DNA of 64,000 nt from assembly GCA_028289345.1 (NCBI GenBank), contig JANQQL010000001.1, positions 410,080 to 474,079 of the forward strand, given 5' to 3'. The translations under genes and the position numbers were made by a program. The stretch's first letter is position 1. Each line of letters opens with the position of its first letter. The notes beneath the pieces are model-generated. The model worked only from the letters and a program-made list of their open reading frames with translations, ran no database searches and was not told the DNA's origin. The DNA is from Planctomycetota bacterium. GTDB taxonomy: Bacteria > Planctomycetota > B15-G4 > SIAN01. Below, piece by piece: positions 52,821 to 59,623 of the stretch.

Positions 52821-53000
52821 ATGCTCGGCGTTGTGCGCCCGTGCGCGAACGATTGCAGAACAGCAACGTGTTGTCGCGACGGTCGGCAAACGCTCGGCGT
52901 CCTTCATTAAGCTTGGTCGATCCTCCGGCAGAACGTAGCTTCGCGACTCTCCACCAACACCGGGAAATGACATCGTCCTGACCATCCGGGAGACCGCACG

Positions 53001-54626
53001 ATGCTTCGTGATTGCACCGTAGTTCGAAACGGCACCATGATTCGAAACGGCACCATGACTCGCTGTCTCGTCGCCCTTGGGGTGAGCGCTTGCCTCGCGT
53101 TGCCCGCCTCCGGACAAATCACGCGCGTGGTCAGCGTCGATGAGAATGGCGGTTTGGGGGACGGTTCCAGCGCTTTCGACTTCTTCGCATCGAGCGTTTC
53201 CCTGTCTTCGAACGGCCGGTTCGTGGCATTCGTCAGCGGTGCTTCGAACCTGGTGAAGGGCGATCGCAACGGTGTGGACGACATCTTCGTGCACGACCGG
53301 CGCGAAGGAGTGATGGAGCGGGTCAATCTCAACTCGAAGGGAAATGCCGGGGACGCCCCGAGCAAGAGCGCGTCCATCTCCGAAGACGGCCGATTCGTTG
53401 CTTTCGCAAGCAGCGCCGGCAACCTTGTCCGCGGCGACTTCAACCACTCCATGGATGTATTCGTCCGCGATCGCGAAACCCTCACCACCACGCGCGTCAG
53501 CGTGTCCAGCGATGGCCTCGAAGCAAACTCCAGCAGCTTCGACCCGAGAATCTCGGCCGATGGACGATTCGTCGTGTTCACCAGCGACGCCGACAACTTG
53601 GTCGACGGCGACACCAACACCCGGTTGGACGTTTTCCGCCATGACCTGGACACGGGAATAACCGCGAGAGTCAGCGTGGATTCCACGGGACATCAGGCGC
53701 TGGGGGATAGCGTGACCCCCTCCGTTTCCGGCGACGGACGCTTCGTCGCTTTTGCCAGCGACGCCCGCAACCTGGTCGAAGCAGATCGAAACCGCCGCCA
53801 GGACATTTTTCTGCGCGACATGGAGACCGGGGAAACTCACAAGATCACCGTCGGCGTCCGTGGTCGCGGCGCCAACGGTTCCAACCGCCATCCCTCAGTC
53901 TCCGGGGATGGCACGCGCATCGCATTTGAGAGCGACGCCACCAATTTGGTGACCGGTGACACCAATTTCGCCAGTGACATTTTCGTCCACGACCGCAACC
54001 TCGGAATGACCTCGCGGGTCAGCGTCGGGATTCAAGGGCGACAAGGATCCGCCGACTCCCGCGCTCCGTCGATCTCAAGCAACGGTCAGATCGTGGTGTT
54101 TCGTAGCTCCGATCTGCTGCCGGAAAGCCATGGCATTCAAATCTACTCCCGCGACCTGGATCGCGAACGAACCCGCATCCTGAGCGTCGAAGAGAGTGGC
54201 AGCGCGGCCCAGGGAGCGAGCACCTTTGCGGGCATTTCCGGGGATGGCCGCATGGTCGCATTCGCCAGCAACGCATCCAATCTGCAGCGAGGCTTGGACG
54301 TCGACCAGTTTCAACTGTTCGTCCGAGGACCGGAGCTCACTCTGGAAACCGACACCCCGGTCGTCGAGGGCGGGGATGAGCTGCGTTTCGTCGCGTGGCA
54401 CGGGATTCCCGGGGCGCCGGTTCTCCTGTATTCGACCCAAGTCGGCGGAATGCCATTCTTCATGGAAGTGCTGCGTGGCCGCTTCGACAGTCGCGGTATC
54501 TGGAACTTCGCGGGAATCGTCCCCGACGAATTCTTCGAAACCGACGTCCGCTTCCTGATCTTGGCGCAGGGCGGAGTCAGCCAAGAGGTCACGGATTCCA
54601 ATGAAGTCCACGTGACCTTTCAGTAG
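53001..54626 (+). CDS. Secreted seven-bladed PD40 (TolB-like) propeller protein with C-terminal module
   Basis: 541 residues. ATG 53001 is preceded by GGGAGA. The signal peptide hydrophobic core is LVALGVSACLALPASG; its n-region is lengthened by an 18-base tandem repeat. Seven repeats of the form S.DGRFVAFAS.A.NLV (from residue 65 to about 430) indicate a seven-bladed WD40-like propeller. The C-terminal 95 residues (LLYSTQVGGMPFFMEV ... GRFDSRGIWNF) match the end of the M6 peptidase at 59624. Extracellular; binding function unknown. Confidence 0.85.
   Translation: MLRDCTVVRNGTMIRNGTMTRCLVALGVSACLALPASGQITRVVSVDENGGLGDGSSAFDFFASSVSLSSNGRFVAFVSGASNLVKGDRNGVDDIFVHDRREGVMERVNLNSKGNAGDAPSKSASISEDGRFVAFASSAGNLVRGDFNHSMDVFVRDRETLTTTRVSVSSDGLEANSSSFDPRISADGRFVVFTSDADNLVDGDTNTRLDVFRHDLDTGITARVSVDSTGHQALGDSVTPSVSGDGRFVAFASDARNLVEADRNRRQDIFLRDMETGETHKITVGVRGRGANGSNRHPSVSGDGTRIAFESDATNLVTGDTNFASDIFVHDRNLGMTSRVSVGIQGRQGSADSRAPSISSNGQIVVFRSSDLLPESHGIQIYSRDLDRERTRILSVEESGSAAQGASTFAGISGDGRMVAFASNASNLQRGLDVDQFQLFVRGPELTLETDTPVVEGGDELRFVAWHGIPGAPVLLYSTQVGGMPFFMEVLRGRFDSRGIWNFAGIVPDEFFETDVRFLILAQGGVSQEVTDSNEVHVTFQ
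53023..53058 (+). repeat. Perfect 18-bp tandem duplication in the signal-peptide coding region
   Basis: TTCGAAACGGCACCATGA occurs twice in a row (53023-53040, 53041-53058). Each copy carries an in-frame ATG (53037, 53055), so the gene has three possible start codons. The translated unit is IRNGTM/VRNGTM. Confidence 0.95.
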
Positions 54627-54641
54627 CGTGCCGGGGTCCCG

Positions 54642-54647
54642 TATCCT
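54642..54647 (+). promoter_or_regulatory. Candidate -10 box of a leaderless ABC-transporter transcript
   Basis: TATCCT ends six bases before ATG 54654; the gap (GACGGG) holds no good Shine-Dalgarno. Spacing matches the boxes at 25804 and 51010. Confidence 0.45.
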
Positions 54648-54653
54648 GACGGG

Positions 54654-55421
54654 ATGCTCGAGCTGCTCCACCTAACCAAGGACTACGGATCCCGCCGAGT
54701 CGTCAATGACGTCTCCCTCGAGATTCGCGCAGGGGAACTGGTGGTTCTCCTAGGCGGCTCCGGAAGTGGCAAGACCACGCTCTTGAAGATGGTCAACGGA
54801 CTGCACTCCCCCACCTCGGGAGAAGTCCGTTGGAACGGGACGGACACTCGTCAGTTCGAGCCCCACGAGCTGCGTCGTCAGATCGGCTACGTCTTCCAAG
54901 AAGTGGGCTTGTTCCCCCATTTGACGGTGGCGGAGAATATTGCCCTGGGACCCCAACTGGCCCACTGGAAAGACGAGGAGACGCGGCAAGCAACGGAAGA
55001 CGTCCTCCGCCTGGTGGAGCTTGCACCCGAAGACATGCTCGAGCGGCTCCCGGCCGAACTTTCGGGCGGTCAGAGACAGCGAGTCGGTTTTGCTCGCGCA
55101 TTGATCACTCGCCCCGGCCTCATGCTTCTGGACGAACCGTTCGGGGCTCTGGACCCGCTGACTCGTGCCCGGCTACAACAGTCCTTCGTCCGCATTCGTC
55201 GAGAGGTCGGCTTGACGGCAATCTTCGTCACCCACGACATGGTGGAAGCCATGCTCCTTGCCGATCGCATCGCCATTCTCCAGGAAGGAAAGCTCGTTCA
55301 ATGGGGAACACCCCGTGAGCTGATCCATTCGCCCGCCAGCCCAGCCATCCAGCAAATGCTTCGCGTCCCGCTCGACCAGGTTCGACAGCTGGAATCGTTG
55401 CTCGCTCAGGACGCCTCGTGA
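54654..55421 (+). CDS. ABC transporter ATPase, OpuC/ProV-like osmoprotectant type
   Basis: 255 residues. Walker A GGSGSGKTT, Q-loop YVFQEVGLFPHLTV, signature LSGGQRQRVGFA, Walker B LMLLDEPFGALD and switch His in THDMVEA are all present. The sequence is of the quaternary-amine class but lacks the C-terminal CBS domains of OpuA/ProV. It energises import by the fused permease-binding protein encoded next; stop and start share one base (TGATG at 55419). Confidence 0.9.
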   Translation: MLELLHLTKDYGSRRVVNDVSLEIRAGELVVLLGGSGSGKTTLLKMVNGLHSPTSGEVRWNGTDTRQFEPHELRRQIGYVFQEVGLFPHLTVAENIALGPQLAHWKDEETRQATEDVLRLVELAPEDMLERLPAELSGGQRQRVGFARALITRPGLMLLDEPFGALDPLTRARLQQSFVRIRREVGLTAIFVTHDMVEAMLLADRIAILQEGKLVQWGTPRELIHSPASPAIQQMLRVPLDQVRQLESLLAQDAS

Positions 55422-56929
55422 TGCGAGAAGACCTCGCGCTTCTCCCCCACTTGCTGAGCGCCCACATCCTGCTGGTCCTGTTGTCGTTGTTCACCGGCAT
55501 CGCAGTTTCGTTGCCCCTGGGGATCTTTGCTTCGCGGCGCCCCGGCTGGGAACGTGCCATCCTCGCGGTGGCTGGCATCGTTCAGACCATTCCCGGCTTG
55601 GCTCTCCTGGCAGTGATGGTTCCGCTCCTTGCCGCCTGCCAACTTCCGAGCATCGGGTTTCTGCCGGCCTGGATTGGGCTGACTCTGTACAGCGTGCTGC
55701 CGGTGCTGCGCAATACCGTGACGGGAATCACCGGTCTCGACCCCGCAGTGATCGAAGCGGCCCGCGGCATTGGCATGACTCCGGGGCAGCGCCTACGAAT
55801 CGTCGAGCTTCCGCTCGCGATGCCCGTCATCGTCGCCGGGGTTCGCACTGCCGTCGTCTGGCTGGTCGGCATGGCCACGTTGTCGACCCCGATCGGCGCC
55901 CCGAGCCTTGGCAACTACATTTTTTCCGGACTGCAAACACGCCACTACCCCTCCGTGCTTGTCGGCTGCATGGCCGCCGCGACCTTGGCTCTGGTGTTGG
56001 ACACCACCGTTCGCCGTGTGGAACAAGGTCTGGTGCATCGACGCCGCGCCCAAGTGGTGGCCGCGGCAGGCGTGTTGCTCATCCTGTTCCTCGGGAGCGC
56101 CGGGATCCAACGCTCGATCGGGGCCGGCAACAAGCACACGATCCGAGTGGGATGCAAGACCTTCACCGAGCAATACGTTCTTGCCGAGGTCTTCAAGCGG
56201 GTGGTGGAAGAGAACACCACGTCACCCGTTTCGGTGATCTCCTCGCTCGGCTCCACCGTGGCGTTCGATGCCTTGAAAGCCGGAGAGCTCGACCTCTACG
56301 TGGAGTATTCGGGCACCGTGTGGGCCACCATTCTGAAGCGTTCGGAAGTCCCGGAAGACCGGGATCAAGTTCTTCAACGAGTCGCCGAATCCCTGGCATC
56401 CGACCATCAGATCACCGTGCTTTGCTCGTTGGGCTTCGAAAACACCTATGCGCTGGCGATGAAGGAGAAAGTCGCAGCACGCCAGGAAGTCCTGTCCATT
56501 CTCGACCTGTCCCGGGTCAGCGCCGATTGGACCATCGGAGGCGACTATGAGTTCTTTCGTCGACCCGAGTGGAGTTCCCTTCGCAGAGTCTACGACTTGT
56601 CGTTCGCTCAGGAACTCAGCATGGACCCTTCGCTCATGTACCAGGCCATTGATCAGAAGGAAGTCGATGTCATCGCCGCCTACTCCACCGACGGCAGAAT
56701 CGCCGCCTACGACTTGCGAGTTCTGAAGGACAATCGCGGGGCGATCCCCCCCTATGATGCAATCCTGCTCGCGAGTGAGCCTTTCGTCCGCAAGCACCCG
56801 GACCTGGTCCGAATGCTCAAGACTTGGGAGGGTCGAATCGACGCTTCCACCATGCGGGAGCTCAACCGCGCCGTCGATGCCGACTCGCGATCTCCCTCCG
56901 AAGTCGCGCAGGAATACCTGCGACGATGA
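55421..56929 (+). CDS. Fused permease and substrate-binding protein, glycine betaine/choline (OpuC) family
   Basis: 502 residues. Residues 1-205 are an OpuCB-type permease with about six helices and the EAARGIGMTPGQRL coupling motif for the ATPase. Residues 225-502 are an OpuCC-like binding domain (IRVGCKTFTEQYVLAEVFK ... DLYVEYSGTVWATIL ... YSTDGRIAAYDLRVLKDN). The fusion puts the receptor on the outer side of the permease, so no separate lipoprotein is needed. Likely ligands are betaine, choline or related osmolytes. Together with the ATPase gene it makes a complete two-gene importer. Confidence 0.9.
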   Translation: MREDLALLPHLLSAHILLVLLSLFTGIAVSLPLGIFASRRPGWERAILAVAGIVQTIPGLALLAVMVPLLAACQLPSIGFLPAWIGLTLYSVLPVLRNTVTGITGLDPAVIEAARGIGMTPGQRLRIVELPLAMPVIVAGVRTAVVWLVGMATLSTPIGAPSLGNYIFSGLQTRHYPSVLVGCMAAATLALVLDTTVRRVEQGLVHRRRAQVVAAAGVLLILFLGSAGIQRSIGAGNKHTIRVGCKTFTEQYVLAEVFKRVVEENTTSPVSVISSLGSTVAFDALKAGELDLYVEYSGTVWATILKRSEVPEDRDQVLQRVAESLASDHQITVLCSLGFENTYALAMKEKVAARQEVLSILDLSRVSADWTIGGDYEFFRRPEWSSLRRVYDLSFAQELSMDPSLMYQAIDQKEVDVIAAYSTDGRIAAYDLRVLKDNRGAIPPYDAILLASEPFVRKHPDLVRMLKTWEGRIDASTMRELNRAVDADSRSPSEVAQEYLRR

Positions 56930-56984
56930 CCCCCTTCGTCTCGACGACAAGTGTCGCTCCCCTAGGGCATGCCAAGGAATCGTC

Positions 56985-57950
56985 ATGAATTCGAACTCCG
57001 AGCAAACGGCAGGAAACGGAGGTTCTCGGCCGGAATGGGTCCAAGCATTCCGCAAGGACCCAGGACTCATGAGCGTTCCCACCGTCGAGTCCCCGTTCTT
57101 CGAGTCGATTGTGGAAGGGGCAGAGCTTCCCCAGGAGGTGAAGGACCAGGCCCGCCAGCTCGCACGGCACGGGTACCTGGTGTTCGACCCGCAGATTGAG
57201 AACTTCGAGGCTCTCGCCGACGAGATCACCCGATCCCTCGACGGCACATTCCCCCCGGACACTCGGCGTATTCAAGAAGCGTGGTACACCTGTGACGCGG
57301 TTCGCCAGTTAGCGGTGGCTCCCAAGGTTTTGTCCACCCTCGAACTCTTCTACGGACGACGTCCCATTCCCTTCCAAACCCTGAATTTCGAAGTGGGCAC
57401 CGAGCAAGCGGTGCACAGTGACATGATCCACTTCTATTCGTCGCCCAAACGGTTCATGGCGGGAGTGTGGATTGCTCTCGAAGACATCGACGAAAACAAT
57501 GGTCCCCTGGTCTACTGCCCTGGCAGTCATCGACTGCCGGACTACACCATGACCGAGCTGGGCGAGGCTCCCGGACTCGAGGGCTACGAGCGCTACTCGG
57601 TGTTTCTCGACGCTCTGATCGAGGAGCACCAACTGGAGAAGGAAGAAGTTCGCTTGGACCGAGGCCAGGCGATTCTTTGGATGTCCAACCTCCTGCACGG
57701 AGGAGCACCAATCCGTGATCGATCCCGCACGCGCCGATCCCAGGTCACCCACTATTTCTTCGACGACTGCCTGTATTACCAGCCTCTGGGAAGCGAACCG
57801 CTGCTCGGCTCCGTGTGCTTGCGCGAAGTGATCGACCTCACCACGGGTTCCCTCGTTCCCCATCGTCGGCGTGGCGAGACGATCGACACCGAGAACCACG
57901 AACCCATGTGGCGGTATCCCCGTCCTCTTCCGCCATTCGTCCGCGAGTGA
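56985..57950 (+). CDS. Phytanoyl-CoA dioxygenase (PhyH) family Fe(II)/2-oxoglutarate oxygenase
   Basis: 321 residues. The iron site is HSDMIHF (His-x-Asp) with the distal His likely in LLHGGAPIRD, where a following RSRTRRSQVTHYF supplies the 2-oxoglutarate Arg. NNGPLVYCPGSHRLPDY is the family hallmark. It probably hydroxylates a small molecule in the cytoplasm. It lies 55 bases behind the osmoprotectant importer, and ectoine hydroxylase is a member of the same superfamily, so an imported osmolyte is a possible substrate; that is a guess. AAGGAA precedes ATG 56985. Confidence 0.85.
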   Translation: MNSNSEQTAGNGGSRPEWVQAFRKDPGLMSVPTVESPFFESIVEGAELPQEVKDQARQLARHGYLVFDPQIENFEALADEITRSLDGTFPPDTRRIQEAWYTCDAVRQLAVAPKVLSTLELFYGRRPIPFQTLNFEVGTEQAVHSDMIHFYSSPKRFMAGVWIALEDIDENNGPLVYCPGSHRLPDYTMTELGEAPGLEGYERYSVFLDALIEEHQLEKEEVRLDRGQAILWMSNLLHGGAPIRDRSRTRRSQVTHYFFDDCLYYQPLGSEPLLGSVCLREVIDLTTGSLVPHRRRGETIDTENHEPMWRYPRPLPPFVRE

Positions 57951-58008
57951 TCTCCTCCCGCGCTGCCACGCTCCCCAAGACCTCCCCCGGGGCCCCCTCT
58001 CCGACGAG

Positions 58009-59403
58009 TCACTCGTCGCGGACGTAACCCAGGGCTTCCAAGCTTTCGACGTACTTCTCCACTTCTCGCGGACTCATGTTGCGAACGGGAGGTTGGGCCA
58101 TGGATCGCCCCTCTCGCTCGACCGCTTCCCGGTGCTTTTCGAGTTCATGGCGCAAAGACTCCGCCACTTCCGGCAGCGACTTCACCAGGTTGTTTCGCTC
58201 GCCGGGATCGACGTTCAAGTCGTACAGTTCTTCACGAACCCGAGCTTGGGGCGATCGGTCTTGGATGAACTTGTAGCGTCCCCGTCGCACGGAGAACTTG
58301 TCCGCGCCGTAGAGAGTCGCCTCGCCGTGGATCAGGCGTCGCTGACCCGGCTCGTCGATCAGGCAAGGCAGAACCGAAGAGCCGCCGAACTGGGGACCGT
58401 ACCAATCTTGGGCTGCGAACAAAGTCGGCAGGAAGTCCAGAGTTTGCACCGGCTCTTTGATCACCTTTCCGCGCCAGGCGAAGGACTCGGGAAACTTCCA
58501 GATCCACGGCACCCGCACCAGCTCTTCGTACAGCGTGTGGCCGTGTTCGAATCCGCCATGATCCCAGAACTCCTCGCCGTGGTCGGCGGTCACGATCACG
58601 TGGCTCTGCTCGTACACCCCCATTTGCTTCAGCTCGTCGACGAGTCGTTCGATCTGTTGGTCGACGTAGGTGACTTCCGCCAGGAACAGCCCTTCCATGT
58701 ATTCCACATTGGCTCGTGCTCGCTGGGGATTCGGATGAGCTCCCAGGGCACGGCATTGTTTCATGGTCAAGGGAGGAGGAGGATCCGTGCGCCCCTCGAC
58801 ATAGAGGTTGGCGAACTCGGCAGGCGGGTCATAGTCGAGATGAGGATCGAACAGATGGATCATCAAGAACGTTGGCGACTCCAGGTCCTCTTTCCAGCGT
58901 TCCAGTGCGGTGTCCATGGACTCGGCGGCGCGACGAATCTCCCAGTTGTAGGCATGGCGGTGGTCGAACTCGTCAAAACCTCGGTCCAACCCGAGGAGCG
59001 GACTCAAGAACGCGGCGTTGGCCACCCCCAAAGTCCGGTACCCGCGCTGGGACAACAACTCCGCGGCCGTGGGAACGTCCGTCGTGATCGGCGTCAGGCG
59101 CGTGTTCTTGCCAAGGGCTCGGTGCACCGTCGGCCAAGCCCCGGTCAATAGCGACGCCACCGACGGCAGCGTCCATCCCGACACCGAAGCGGCCTGGTCG
59201 AATCGAACCGCCTGGGCCGCGAGGGAATCCAGGTGGGGCGTCGGATTCTGTGGGTTCCCGTAGCAACCCAACGCGTCGGCCCGCAACGTGTCGACGATCA
59301 CGAGAACCACGTGAGGCGCCGGCAATTCCGACGAGCACCCGGTCAGCGCGAGGACGATTCCACTCGACAGGAGACTCTGACAGGCCCTTCCCCCGGGGGG
59401 CAC
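58009..59403 (-). CDS. Sulfatase-like lipoprotein with Thr in the nucleophile position
   Basis: 464 residues from GTG 59403; TTG 59427 is another possible start and neither has a clear ribosome-binding site. The lipobox LTGC gives Cys23. VVLVIVDTLRADALGCYG, GWTLPSVASLLTG with Thr78, and TADHGEEFWDHGGFEHGHTLY mark the alkaline-phosphatase superfamily. As in the genes at 1-890 and 2671-4206, Thr stands where FGly sulfatases have Cys or Ser. The C-terminus ends in SLEALGYVRDE. Convergent with the PhyH gene; divergent from the M6 peptidase gene. Confidence 0.85.
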   Translation of the reverse strand: MPPGGRACQSLLSSGIVLALTGCSSELPAPHVVLVIVDTLRADALGCYGNPQNPTPHLDSLAAQAVRFDQAASVSGWTLPSVASLLTGAWPTVHRALGKNTRLTPITTDVPTAAELLSQRGYRTLGVANAAFLSPLLGLDRGFDEFDHRHAYNWEIRRAAESMDTALERWKEDLESPTFLMIHLFDPHLDYDPPAEFANLYVEGRTDPPPPLTMKQCRALGAHPNPQRARANVEYMEGLFLAEVTYVDQQIERLVDELKQMGVYEQSHVIVTADHGEEFWDHGGFEHGHTLYEELVRVPWIWKFPESFAWRGKVIKEPVQTLDFLPTLFAAQDWYGPQFGGSSVLPCLIDEPGQRRLIHGEATLYGADKFSVRRGRYKFIQDRSPQARVREELYDLNVDPGERNNLVKSLPEVAESLRHELEKHREAVEREGRSMAQPPVRNMSPREVEKYVESLEALGYVRDE

Positions 59404-59623
59404 TGTCGAGCGGATTCCGAACCTCAACAAAAGCCCGCGGAAACTCGGAAAACGATGACACTCTCGCACCCCGCAGTGCGTCCTACCCCCCGAGTCTGGT
59501 GCGTTCCAAGTCAGTGTGAGTGGCCCTCCCAACCCTGCGAGTTTGCCGGTTCCGGGCGATTCAGGAACGCCGCCGTTTCCTGTCGTGGCACGCGACGAGA
59601 TCCTGGTTTCCTGGAGAAGGTAC

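Noticed and set aside
57939..58023. Imperfect inverted repeat at the convergent ends of the PhyH and sulfatase-like genes
   Set aside because: Both arms are coding ends (VRE and VRDE before stop codons), so the pairing may be chance; a terminator role is possible but the loop is long and there is no T tract.
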